From Lineus longissimus (Eukaryota; Nemertea; Pilidiophora; Heteronemertea; Lineidae): DNA of 64,000 nucleotides. Below are positions 24,748 through 36,350 of the stretch, piece after piece. The position numbers were made by a program, and so were the translations under genes. The notes beneath the pieces are model-generated. The model was given only the letters and a program-made list of their open reading frames with translations, made no database searches and was not told the DNA's origin. Each line of letters starts with the position of its first letter. Within the stretch, counting starts at the first letter, position 1. The stretch spans positions 684,501 through 748,500 of the forward strand of contig NC_088309.1 of assembly GCF_910592395.1 (NCBI RefSeq), written 5' to 3'.

Positions 24748-25130
24748 ATAGGATTCACGTTGTCACTTGTCACGAGTTAACTGGCTAAGGCTTGGAAACA
24801 CGACGTGAGCGTGAAAAGTGACATCGTGAATCGTATGTATCCGGGTTCACGTTGTCACTTGTTACGAGTTAACTGGCTTAGGCTTGAAACACGACGTGAG
24901 CGTGAAAAGTGACATCGTGAATCGTATGTATCCGGGTTCACGTTGTCACTTGTCACGAGTTAACTGACTTAGGCTTGAAACACAACGTGAGGGTAAAAAG
25001 GACATCGCGAGTCGTTTGTAGGCCGCTCTTTAGAAATGACTTGTTCGTTCTTGATGTCAAATATCAAAAGTAAACAGTGAACAGTGACAAGTTACATGTG
25101 AGAACGTGAACTCTATACAATCACGGCCTA
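24748..25130 (+). mobile_element. Inverted-repeat (MITE-like) element, copy 2, with a triplicated end
   Basis: Reverse-complement relative of 8813-9045. Its left part is amplified: GGRTTCACGTTGTCACTTG starts at 24751, 24843 and 24933 (period about 91 bp). The right part matches copy 1 once and ends GTGAACTCTATACAATCACG. No ORF of note. It lies downstream of the SLC6-like gene. Confidence 0.78.
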
Positions 25131-25579
25131 ATAAGTGAAAACACCCAGTTTTCCTAAACAAATAAATCGTTTGAAAACACAATTGTTTCATCATTTTTTT
25201 CTCTCCAAAGTAAAATGAAAAACTATCTTTTTGGAGCAATACATAACATCTCTCAGATTGTCGAAAAAGGCAGACATGCAAAAACACTTTTCATGAACAA
25301 AGCGAGTTTGAGTGCATGCTCGAGTATTCAGTGAACTCAATCCATACCATTTCTGTTCTGACGTGGTAAGATATTTGGCACATTGGCAAAAAGTCCCGAA
25401 CGAATAGGGCAGTTGCTCGAAATTATAAATCATTTCTCTTTCACATCAGAGAATAGTCATGCTACTTGTGTTATATAAAACGTTCTAACTAATTGACTGG
25501 CAAACACTTTGTTCTTCTACAATCTGATTGTTCAAGCAAATGGATAATCAGAGTTCTATCCGTGAAACTGCTATGTGTC

Positions 25580-25753
25580 TCAAAGCCGTGTATCTACTTC
25601 GACTGACGGGTACATCCCTGGTTTCTTGCCACTCTGTAGCTGCTCTGCTGTTATCTGTGCCAGCGGTTGGTAGGTTGTCTGTATCTTCAGTTTCTTCCAA
25701 AGTGGCGAGGGTTCAAAAAACCTCCGACAAATACCGCTTGATCTCTGCTCAGC
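25580..25753 (-). CDS. SLC6-like exon 13: cytosolic C-tail
   Basis: 58 codons including TGA, entered from CCAAGG|GTAAGC of exon 12 through an acceptor ending TTTCCAAG. It encodes CRRFFEPSPLWKKLKIQTTY, matching the juxtamembrane tail of SLC6 proteins. An unspliced reading of exon 12 would stop after only six more codons at 26010. The spliced version is preferred because it restores the family tail. Confidence 0.82.
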   Translation of the reverse strand, partial: AEQRSSGICRRFFEPSPLWKKLKIQTTYQPLAQITAEQLQSGKKPGMYPSVEVDTRL

Positions 25754-28700
25754 CTTGGAAAGAAAGTGGAAGATTCTTAGACATGGACTTGCAAATCAAT
25801 GATTTTTATAACAAGACACCATTTAGCACTTAAAAAAATCGGAGAACTGACACAGTTCGTGGAGTCTGCAACTGGAATGATCCAATGTCGAGGTACAAAC
25901 ACATTTGGTGGAATGTTGTGCCCAAATTTTTTATGCGAGGTTCTATACTCCAGGATCTGATCACAGCAGTCCCTGGTGTCACAACCAAGGATTACTATTG
26001 GTTTTTTCGTTATTGGGCGCATTTGCTTACCCTTGGACAGCAGCAGGACCTGGAGCAGTGAATGATTAGCAGGAGTGGGATCATGATGAGTGAAACTCCA
26101 GCAATCGCCCAACCCACAACTAGACTCCACCATGGGAACACATATTCACCATACTGAATAGTTGGCCAATAGTTCACAACTTGTGCACAGATAAGGCTCT
26201 GTAAATAGAAAGAAATATATTTCGAACTACCGTACAATCGGGGATGGGGGCGAGTATGGGTTGTCTAGAAACCTTAAGATTTCTCATTTGGCCGTTCATT
26301 TAGGACCGAATGATAGGCCAAGGGGAGGAATGGTGTTCGAGATGAAATAATAATCATTACATATTTCATGACTCTCGTACAAATACATGCTTCAAATTTT
26401 AATTCACCGCAAATGTAAAAACGTGTCGAGGCGTGCAGTTTAAGGTTGTTGATTTCAAACTCCAATTGAATTAATCTAGATTGATATGGTTTTCGTTATA
26501 AATCTCCAGTTCCACAATGATGCGATTTCATTTGGGGTTTGACAGAGTGTGCGCACTTACTACTCCTCCCATTGGTGCCATGACAATCAACCCAGCAAGT
26601 ATCAAGTAGTTCGGTTTGAACCCCAACATCGTCTCAACGTCACATGCATAGTTGTTGATACCTGAAATAAAACCCAGCAGATGACGCAGGATAACACGAC
26701 TAGAAGCAAAGTGTTCTTACAATTGTAACCTCCAGTAGACCTGGTGAAATACACTCCTTGCACCAGCACTAAGATGCCAGAGTAAGCGTGGTATAGCATG
26801 CCATGGTCAGAAATGTACAAGGTCCTTAGAAGATGATTCTAGTATCTTTACGCACATGTGATCTACTCAATGAATCGTTGCCGAGAAACGAATCCAAAAT
26901 GGCCGCCTGTAACGACAGCGCTGCGCCACTGTGCATGATTCTTGAAACTTAACGTTAAAGCGTGTTTTGACAATCAGGCCATGTACTATCAGTTCCTCAC
27001 TAACGTCTTGTGCATTCTTACCATAAATCCAAGTGCAAGCTATACACGCGAAGATACACAGCACAGGTATGGTCCAAGATGATGCATACCAATCGAATAT
27101 GGTGAACCAGTAAATGCCAGCCTAAAATGGAACGAAATGTGTGTGGTGCACAATGGTTGGACGTTTTCAAATACAGATTCAAACAGAGCAGATGTCACAA
27201 CTGCTGTTCTGATGCCCAAAGTAGTAGTATACCCCATCCCACCGGAAAAATGTGTCGGTCCCTACTGTATGGTGACGGATTACGGTAGACATGGGATATG
27301 ATTCGAGAGAGACCAGCACGATGTGCCCGAGTACAGCTCATGGAACCTTTGATCCTGAAGGCCAACAATCTATCCTGGGACACAATCATTACAGGTACTG
27401 GTATCCTGGCTGACTATCAAGACCCTGGATACGCCATGACTGCAACCGACCGCCCTGGACTTACCTGTGTTACGAAGCCTATCCCAGGCAGAAACAGCAC
27501 CAAACATAAGATGAATGCCCCGATCGTTCTGAATATCATCCGCGAACGTTTGCCCAGGTGAGCAGGGAAGAATTCGTCAGCGATTCCTGTAACAATGCTT
27601 TCCAGCAGCACGATCTAAAAGATTCAAAGGTTCATAATCAAAGTACTGTTGTAATAGCAGCTGGCATTTGATCCTTTTACCTCTGCATTGTAAGTCATTT
27701 ATACACTGAACCGGTCATCGAAATGGTGACCAATGTAATCAATCAAAGATGTTCATGTAAATACAAATGTACGTACATGTAAAATACTTTCCTCTTCAAA
27801 GAGGAATCTGAATCAGTTAAGCAGAAAGGCTCATTTAAGCAGCGTCCGAATGCATGATGCATTTCATGTCGTATACTACGAGAACCTCTATCTGCGGTGC
27901 TCAAGTGAAATGGTAAAGCGATCTCTTCAACTCCAGTTTTGAGGGAGGGTATATGAGTCTTTCATAATCTACCACTGGCGTTAGACTTGCCTGAGTTCCA
28001 AAGGAAAGCAGGAACATACTGACAAAGAATAAGCTGAGCCATATCTTCGACTGAGGGAGTGAGCTCAAGATCTCAGGCATCATTATGTAAGCAAGCCCAG
28101 GACCTGAAAGAAAGGAGCATATATCACTGTTCAGTGCGGTCATCACAATCAAGGGTATTCTCTCTGCCAGAAGCAATTGCCATGATTATTCCATGTGGTC
28201 CAAGGATGAAGTACAAATGCGTGACATAAGGGTTGCGAACCTTGCCTATTAACACCTTTATGAACTCGCCACCTTGTCTTCTCTAAAATTCTTGAAGTAT
28301 CGCAAAGCAATTATATTTATGAGGACTTCTAATGGTCATGCCTCTTACTACCACTGTCGGGTTACGCGACTCTCGTAAATCATCTGATACTTAGTTGTAG
28401 TTGTAGAAAGGTTCAAAAGAACTCGTCCATGAAATACATCGTAAGCCTGGGCCAATTGTTCAAAATCACATACGTCACGCAATTCCTAACGGTTACGTTA
28501 GGTATGTTAGATTGTATTCTTTCAGTCAAACCCTCATGTTAAGACTTCACGACTCCATTAAAGCTAACGTGGTTTTGAACAACTCAGCGCTGAGACGACC
28601 AACTTTCCCCGTGGCTCCTGGCCTTAGTAGACTTACCAGATGACATCGCATTGCCGATCGAGATATTTTTATGGTAAGCTAGGTATCCGGCAAAACTTCC

Positions 28701-31700
28701 GATCATCACAGAACATATGATGGGAAATAGCACTGAGATAACCACGATCAGGATCGAGTCTCTGGAATGTAAGGTAAAAAAACATCATTTACTGACACAA
28801 CGCGGTCGTTTTTGCGGTACAGATGACTCAATATTAAGTCACCATGAGTATATTTTTCATTTTCAAAGGAAAATTTGGCCCATTTGGTGCACGGCTCATC
28901 ATTCAGATGGAAGTGGTTCTGACTGACCTTCCTGAGCGAATGACACAGAACTCTAGCTGAACATTGGTTGAAGGTCAATGTTGTCCCAATGTACTTTTAT
29001 ATCCACGAATTTTTTATTTAAAAAACAACATCTTCTTACCTGTAAAAGTTGTAGGTTTTCTTGTTGTAGCTGCCGAGCATAGCAAATGCACCAAATAGAG
29101 GCAAGTACTGGTAGAAAGTGCTTGTAAAAGTTGTTTGAACACGTTGGTACTTGAAAATAGCAAATTAATCGTTGTAAACATAACATTAGTGCCGAGATTG
29201 TAAGAGTTGGTTATCAAGAGGTATATTATCTATGATCAAACCAATCCCATTTACTATATCCTTGATAAGGACTCTCAGTACCAAAATATATGGTATACTC
29301 CAAAACAGTCCGTTGCAAAATGCTGATGACCATATTCTATTTGAACTACTATGGCTACTCATTTATTGTATAACTTGACACGGCTTGGGCGTGAGATATA
29401 TTGGTCTATCATACGAAAATGGCTTCTAGCTAGACCGCCGACTTTTCCAAACGGGATCATCGAAAAATCACTTAACTTAGATGAACAGCGCTCTAGAGCG
29501 GAATGCAACCTCGGCCAACCAGAAATTTGCAAGCGAAAACCGCCTCGCATCTCTAGAGAAAACGTTGTAGAGCATAGTGCTGAGTGGGCACAATAACCTC
29601 CCTGTTCACCTAAATCCACCACCCAAGTTTTCGCGTTTATTTGAATTAGTGTGTTTAGAACTGGATCCCAACCGAATCCGACGGTACTTTTGATCTTGAT
29701 ATTCTTACCCTGAACATTCGAAGAGCCGCAGTACCCGTTTCAGGATAAAACATATACTTGAGGCCGTCTGTAGCGCCAGGCAGAGTACAGCCACGAACGG
29801 TAAGGGCAAGAACTATAGCAAATGGGCCAACGCTCGTGAAAAACGCAACCTGCAAGAAAGACGTAAAATGATGGCTCGAGAACATCAATTATCTATCCTG
29901 GACACAAGGGTCTTTCTCATCTTCTGGCAATGTCATGATTTATTAAGCCTAGCAATTCGTGAGTTTGAGCAGTAGCAGGTAACCTAGCTCTTTACATTGA
30001 GCTAAAAGCCATTCCTTTGACTGATTTTAGTTCGTAAATGAGCTAAGATCAGTCATTGCGAGAGATACAAGAGGATGTCGAAAGGATGTGCAGCCTGGTG
30101 TATGTATACCAACAGCATTAATAATGAAGACTAGTCTTTATTAATGCTTGGTTATAGGATATAACGAAACAGCTCACCTTTCCTAAAGAGTAATGGCCGA
30201 AGATGAGAGAGAGGAAGCTGAGGGTCCACACAGTGATCAGGGCGAGCAGAAGCTCCCAGTTCACAGCACCAAACTCGAGAACATCGGGCGACGCCTGCAG
30301 GAATCGGTTGCTGGAAGAGAGTAGGAGGCGGATGTTGAAAACAAAATAACTAACAGGCAGCTAAAATCGACAGGTTTTTGAGAAATCATTTGTGGGTTGA
30401 CTGATTAGGATTCCAGCTGTAGAAAACATGGATGCGAGGCAACATCAATCTTTTGTCCCGCGGGAGAATTAATTCCAGACAGATATGGTCTTGGGCTGGA
30501 GGGGGGTGCTTTGAGGGGATTGATTGTAATCGATTCAAGAACCTCCTAAATGAACATCGAACTTGTGATGGGAACCTCCCAATCGGAGTTAATTCCTTTT
30601 TGATCAGGCGCACTCACGTGAAATATTCCTCTGCTGGATTCGATCGGTAACCGTAGCCTTCAATCATAGTTGTATTGACAAGGATACCACCCATAGCAAT
30701 GGTGGTTCCAGTAGGGTCGTAGCAGCCGGCAGTATTCCAGGCGTTGTCACATGCCGACCATGGGTAGGCATCCTTGGTTACAATGGTGACCAGAAGATAG
30801 TGAAGAGGCCATCCGATCATCGCTGCGTTATACATGCACACTAACGCCACCGTCACCATTGCTGCGTAACCAACACCTGCAAACAAAACATATATTGACA
30901 CCATGTTGTGAAGAGAAGAAACTGGCTCTTTGTCGAATACGCCATCCACGAGTTTGGTCCATGTGAAACAGAACGATGGACAAATACAAATTCTAGCCAA
31001 AATGCTGGCACCTATGGCCAACCCGGGGGCCTTAACCTGACGTTGTTGCATTTTGACATGAGACCATACCTTTGAAAAGTGGACAGCAGTTCCATATGGA
31101 GAGCATGCCCCCCGAGGCGAACTGGCCAAGACTCATCTCCATGAACACCAGCGGGAAGATCACCGTCACAAGGGCACTGAGGTAATTAACCATATACGCC
31201 ACTGCAATGAGAATATCAAGATTTATTTGAGAGATTTCGAGCGCCCAGAAAACGATACCCTTATTCTTTTATTGACAGAATCAGTTAGCTTTGATACGAG
31301 CAAGATATCGAGGATTATATTATTTCTTACGGAGAGGTACGAACGATGAAATACAACATATAAATGCAGTGATATAGACAATTTGTCTTTAGAAATTTCC
31401 CTGGGTCCTCCGGCTGCCAAGACACAAGATGATTCAAGAGTGTCACAAAAATGAATTGGCGCATGCAGGACCTGAGGACCCCTAGACCTTCGTACCCCGT
31501 CAATTGTACAGACTGCCAAACCAGCCTAATAATGGGCTTCCGCATCGCTCACAAATTACGATTGCGACTTACGATGTCTTTGTAATCTAACAGATGACAT
31601 ACACGAATACAAAGATCCTAATCATTGATTGATCGGCTACGTTTTGCTCTCATCTTTATGTGCCCAGTCGACGGGGGGGGGGGCCAGAAAGGTTGATCGA

Positions 31701-34433
31701 TTGATTTCCAACATTAATGAAGTGTCAATGCCACTGATGACAATACATTGTTAGTCAAAACATGGGAATGACTTATGCAAGACAAGGCCAGGTTATTAGC
31801 TGACCAATACGATGATGGTGTTATGTAATAAACAGTGTGTAAATCGTTATAACTACAAGGTTTGATCAATATCAATATTCAGTACACTGTAATTCGTCCT
31901 AAACTATTGAATTGTTTCCAGCAGTCCGCGCGCTATTGTTTGGTACAGTGTGTTCAGTTGTAAAGGTTATCAATGCAGAGAATAGAATGTTTGGGGATCA
32001 AAGTGTTCTATTGTGGCTTAAATCTGAGGTGTTGGTAGTATACCATAATCCATCAGAATACAATAGGACCCGACACTTATTCCAGGGGGACATTTTCGAC
32101 TGTTACAACAGGTTCTGTGCGTCCAATGCAGAGCAATCAGCTCAACAGGTTCTGTGCGTCCAATGCAGAGCAATCAGCTCATACTGATGATGGACCCCTG
32201 CTTTATGACAGTTACAACACAAGGCCTTCTGGCCTCAATACGACCTTTATTCGCCCTTTAACTATCCAAGCGGGAAACACGTAACAGCCAATCTGCCTGG
32301 TGCGTTCTGTTTCTATCCCCATCATCATCACGACCATTAGACTAAATTTTACTGACCTATTACCACAAATTCACATGAAATGGTTTCTGAATTTATACTG
32401 ATGCCAATGAAGGATCCGTGTGTCTCACGGTATTATTTACGCAGTCTAGATAATGGTTCTATGCGTAGTATCAAGTATGGATTAACTAATAATTGGCAGT
32501 ACATGTACATGTACATGTACCACAACCTGAACGCTGGGGCCTTTTTCACTCGGCGCATGAACGTGTGCGAGGAGAGGAGCATACGACTGACCCTGGTATT
32601 CGAGGATGAGACTTACACTGGTCCGACTCTAAATACCAGGCCATCATTTGGGAACATAAATACAAAATGTATGCAATCGCTGAATTTTTTCAAAGTCATT
32701 TAGATAATACATATGGAATTATGCTCTTTCAAGTGATGAACAGTCACGCACATAAAAGAAATCAGGATATATACCATGGTTACTGTAAGGCATATTCTCC
32801 CATAGCAGGGTCGTGGCTTTAGGCTAGTGGGCGGGGTGGGGTGGGGGACCCAAGGTTAACCAAAGAATCGTTATCATGACAATATTGACCTCAATGACCG
32901 AAAAGCTAGCGACGGGTCTGCGTTCACCAACATTTATACACGTCTGCCATCATCTTCCTCACCCAAATCACATAGACCATATTTGAAGCACTTGAAATGA
33001 CTTGTTGATGGCGGCTGTATGTTTCTATCTAATCGATGCGGGTTGTGATTTAGTGTCCAGTCATTCCGTCTAAATAAGATGAACCTCATCAATCTTTCAA
33101 TAGCCTTTTAGATAATTTGGTTAAATCACTATTTAATATACAATGTAAACTTGCCATATATACACAAGAGCAGAGTCATGACCACGAGCTTTAAAACGTA
33201 GGCCCATTTGATAGTTTTGATACAGTAATATTGAAACATTTCGTTCCTATATAGATGCATTAATCTAAGTTCAAACGAGGAATCAGAAAAGCTTCACCTG
33301 CGGTTTCCAATGTTCGACAACAAAATTTATTGCTGCGTATGTGGAGTTTATTTAGCAGGATATTTACAGAATGATAGTTCACACAGCGGATGTTATGGCG
33401 CATATTCCAATTTATCATACAATGTCAACATGGTATATGACACATTGTTCTACACATAAAGATAACTGATCAGACGATGGACGCGGTTAACCGTCATTTT
33501 TTATTGGAAGTGACGACTTGGCAAGCCCGGCTTACCAAACAGCGACTTTTTCTTGTCCTGAATGGAGAGCCGAACTCATTAATATTAAAGTAAAGTCTCC
33601 AGCTCGCCAAACAGGGTAGATTGTTTACCTGTTTGGCAAGCCCGGCTGGCCGAACAGGGTTGCTTTTTAGTGCTGTTTGGCAAGCGGCTCTCCAAACAGG
33701 ACAAAAAAAGATGCCTGTTCGGCGAGGCTTGCCAAATAGACCCGGCCTTTTTTATTTGGTCTTTTTTGCCAGCGATGAGGCAGAAAATGATGCATGTCAC
33801 CGTAGAAAGCTAACATTGACCCTAATTGATAAGTTTATTCTTAGAGTTACCAGGCTGAACAGAGGGTGCTTGGGTATTGACACTCATGGTCATGCTCACT
33901 AAAAACCGTCATAATACAATAAGGCCGGGACATTCTCCAATGGAACAGTTCGAAGAATCCACGACGAACTGGGATTTCCCAGGTAGGCCTATAGGACGTA
34001 ACTGGAGCCGAGCTACCATTCACTTTCACTTTGTTGTAGATCTGAACTAGTTTAGGTAAGGAGCAGGATGGAGGCAGACGGCCGAGCCGGTCGTAAAACG
34101 GCTCTTTAAAGTACAGAAACATTGATGTTATTATCAATTTCATTTCTACGTAAAACCACACGATGAAAACCTCCCTGTACTCACTGTATAAGCCCCTATA
34201 CCAAAGATGTATTCAACAGTAGCTTGCTCACAACACACCTGGAACCAGCTGGTATACACATGCATGGTACTATTATATAGCCAGTTCTCCAGCGACTTAC
34301 CTCCTCCTCCATTTTTGAACATCAGATAAGGCGTCCTGATAATATCCGTGGTGGTCAAAGTCAAGCTTAAAGACGAGAAGAAGAAGTCGCAAGGCGGCCA
34401 CCAGTGACCCCTGTTTCCAGCAGGAACCTCCAT
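25580..34433 (-). CDS. SLC6-like transporter with atypical ion sites, 13 exons, complete
   Basis: Twelve-TM carrier of the neurotransmitter:sodium symporter (SLC6) fold. Exons in transcript order: 34301-34433, 31070-31201, 30618-30876, 30178-30310, 29709-29849, 29040-29149, 28637-28761, 27991-28103, 27465-27614, 27022-27121, 26561-26661, 26031-26198, 25580-25753. They total 1839 nt (612 aa plus stop), all in phase. Family hallmarks: KNGGG after TM1, FMEMSLGQFASGG in TM2, KGVGYAAM in TM3, paired EL2 cysteines around CDNAWNTAGC, NTT glycosylation sequon, FGAFAMLGSYNKK in TM6, and FFEPSPLWKKL in the C-tail. The start ATG follows an in-frame TAA. The usual GNVWRFPY motif of TM1 reads TDIIRTPY, and the TM7 and TM8 Na+-ligand positions also differ. 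Substrate and coupling are therefore unknown. Confidence 0.92.
27991..28103 (-). CDS. SLC6-like exon 8: TM8, ends at a GC donor
   Basis: Encodes GPGLAYIMMPEILSSLP and FVSMFLLSFGTQ, aligning with the family GLAFVVYPEAL..LP and LGLDSQF. The Asp-Ser pair that helps form the Na2 site is Gly-Thr here. The 5' splice site is ACTCAG|GCAAGT. That is a GC-AG intron, supported by a perfect CAG|GCAAGT context and by in-phase joining to exon 9. Confidence 0.9.
30618..30876 (-). CDS. SLC6-like exon 3: TM3 and extracellular loop 2
   Basis: Encodes GVGYAAMVTVALVCMYNAAM (TM3) and a large extracellular loop with PWSACDNAWNTAGCYDPTGT. Its two cysteines match the conserved SLC6 disulphide. An NTT sequon and NPAEEYF follow, the last being the family SPAxEYW motif before TM4. 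Confidence 0.94.
32107..32180. repeat. 37-bp exact tandem duplication
   Basis: Two adjacent copies beginning AACAGGTTCTGTGCGTCCAA and ending GCAATCAGCTC, without mismatch. This looks like a recent slippage or repair event in SLC6-like intron 1. Confidence 0.95.
33517..33739. repeat. Cluster of GGCAAGC..CCAAACAG palindromic units
   Basis: Imperfect palindromes of 25-29 bp lie at 33517-33542, 33629-33657, 33673-33699 and 33715-33739, with a half unit at about 33598-33614. Each has the form CTGTTTGGC..GGCT..CCAAACAG. Spacers are 15 to about 55 bp and T/A-rich. No ORF of substance. Confidence 0.88.
34301..34433 (-). CDS. SLC6-like exon 1: N-terminus and divergent TM1
   Basis: Encodes 44 residues: a short N-terminus, the family-type HWWPPCDFFF entry to TM1, then TLTTTDIIRTPYLMFKNGGG. 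By eye against LeuT and SERT the Arg and Pro of RFP are kept. The glycines and the Asn that line the Na+ sites are replaced by Thr and Asp. It splices at GGAG|GTAAGT to a partner 3.1 kb away. Confidence 0.92.
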
Positions 34434-35684
34434 TTTCCAGCTTTACGTACACACCTAATTCTCTGGAGCAAGCGGGACAAGGATGCACAACAGACTGTGT
34501 ACTTCTCACTTCTATAGCACAAGGTTGTTTGGACTAGTTTTACAGTAATAGCTGCTATAAATAGCACAATTGCTCATTGGTGCTGCAATTTTACGTGAGA
34601 TCTCCTGAACTCAACAGTCAGGTGCAGAGTTTCCTGGGTATCAGGAGATAGTGCATCCAGTATTAGTTCGAGCTCGATTGATCTGTAACGTATGTAAGTT
34701 TTCTCTTTTTGGCAAATAAACAATTTTACTAAGCTAAACTTTGCCCGCCATTTGGAGTGTTTCTTTGCATATTGTGGGCCTAAGCTTTGCGAAATCCTGT
34801 TGCTTTAGGCATTCTATTGACCTATTATGCCGTTATTTCTGCGTTGGCTATTTACTTTGAAAGGCTATGCCCAATCCAATCATGTTCTTCTTTGATCCGA
34901 TCGAGGCCTAACTGTTTCGACTGGTTTGTAAAATTTACATATTACACTACAAATTTACACTTTACATATCAGTTTCAGGAAACTTGAACATGAGGCAATT
35001 CATAATTAGGGAAATTAAACTTGACAGCGATCCTTGAAATTCAAATGTAACTAAACTTTTGAGACGATAATAATGCATGGTTGATATTCATCGTCGACAG
35101 GACGGGCAACGCAACGTTTATAACATATCCCTGTGTCCCCATATTTTCTAGTGCCAGACTACTAATACTCGTATAATGATTTCGCAGATGAGGGTTCAAC
35201 AGAGTCGAGGTGAGTTCAAGTGGGACCCCAGGCGTGATCAAAACCCCCGGTCCTAATCACTGAGAACACAATGGCTGTGCTCGATCCTCACGAGTGGTAT
35301 GCTTCTGGTCTGAGGGAAGTACACAAAGGTACCGGAATAAAGAAAGTTGCGAATGTCGCTGAGGACCTTCTGTTTCTGAGACGAGTCGGTCATTTGACCA
35401 TTAGATACAAAGGAGATCAGTTCATGATGCTGTTTGGTCGAAAACTCTCGTCTTTCAACTCCTTCGTTACCGCAGCCGGATAGTGCCAGTATTCATCGGT
35501 GTGAGGACTACTCCACTTAAAGATTGGTGACTCCAACCTGTGTCCAAACGCCTAGAAACATATGCTGAGATATGTCATGACCATAAAGCCAAAAACCTCG
35601 GGGGGTTCATAACGACATTCGATGATGGTGTTGACGCCTGCAATACATGTATAATAGTTGGCCTTTAACTATTGGCATGGAGAT
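34434..35684. other. Spacer between the SLC6-like and SLC16-like genes
   Basis: About 1.25 kb holding the SLC6-like promoter side and the SLC16-like 3' UTR. A plus-strand ORF at 35271-35483 has no recognised domain. No convincing TATA box or poly(A) signal was chosen. Confidence 0.4.
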
Positions 35685-36350
35685 TTAACTCGAACTCTTT
35701 CCCTGACGAATACTATTAATGCAAGGCTTTATTATCAGAATGTTACCAATAATATCAAAGGCTCCTGCAATATATAAGGAATAAGAATAATCTCCAGTCA
35801 CATCATAGGCGTATCCAGCCAAGGCTGGTCCGATTAAACCACCGATACCATAGAAGCCAAGGAATACACCAAAGGCAAGTCTCAAGTCAGCTAAACCTAC
35901 CATGCTTTTGTGAACTAACTGCATGAGGTAGTTGTGAGGGTCAACAGTAAAGCCGACTACGAAACACATCACCAATACGGCGTAGCACTCGGATGATACC
36001 AATGTAATAAGTATCAGGGAACAGCCGCAAATCGTCGTTTCAGCGATGATGACTATTAGGGCGTCAATCTTGGGGAATTTGAACAGTGTGATTCCAGCAC
36101 CTAGTGCTCCTGCAAGGCTTCCACCGCCCCAGGCAGTGAGAGCGTACGTCCCTTCACTGTTACTCAAACTACCAACACCGACCACTGCAGATTTGAGATG
36201 TCCCGATGCTATATGTAACGCAGAGCTGAAAAATATCGTCTCCAGATTCGCAAGCATAAATGGCAGATTCGTAAAGAGGTCTTTGAAAGATCTTTTTAAG
36301 CTTCTGTTTGTAAGTGGTCGTTCGCATGTTCCTTTAATGATTTGACATCG
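35685..36350 (-). CDS. SLC16-like 3' exon, second frame (TM7-TM12)
   Basis: Open from about 36350 to the stop at 35685. It encodes FKDLFTNLPFMLANLETIFF and then GTYALTAWGGGSLAGAL, GFTVDPHNYLMQLV and GFYGIGGLIGPALAG, ending in a short Ser-rich tail. No strong acceptor precedes it. Either a weakly defined small intron or a one-base sequence change joins it to the first frame. Confidence 0.82.
   Translation of the reverse strand, partial: RCQIIKGTCERPLTNRSLKRSFKDLFTNLPFMLANLETIFFSSALHIASGHLKSAVVGVGSLSNSEGTYALTAWGGGSLAGALGAGITLFKFPKIDALIVIIAETTICGCSLILITLVSSECYAVLVMCFVVGFTVDPHNYLMQLVHKSMVGLADLRLAFGVFLGFYGIGGLIGPALAGYAYDVTGDYSYSLYIAGAFDIIGNILIIKPCINSIRQGKSSS

Larger units (their letters stand above)
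21324..25579. other. Intergenic region between NCX and the SLC6-like gene
   Basis: Between the NCX 5' end and the SLC6-like stop. It holds a (TA)n tract near 21770, a 17-bp minisatellite, a SINE-like sequence and an inverted-repeat element (separate entries). A minus-strand AATAAA at 24078-24083 could be the SLC6-like poly(A) signal. No promoter element for NCX could be identified with confidence. Confidence 0.45.
31202..34300. other. SLC6-like intron 1 (3.1 kb)
   Basis: No extra exon is required by phase or family alignment. Contains a G-run at about 31673, a 37-bp direct duplication, TACATGTA repeats near 32500 and a cluster of palindromes (separate entries). Confidence 0.5.

Noticed and set aside
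25777-26133. 118-aa minus-strand ORF near the SLC6-like 3' end
   Set aside because: Out of frame with exon 12 and made largely of intron 12; phase and family motifs support splicing to 25580-25753 instead.
36046-36345. Plus-strand ORFs over the SLC16-like exons
   Set aside because: Antisense shadows of a conserved membrane protein on the minus strand.
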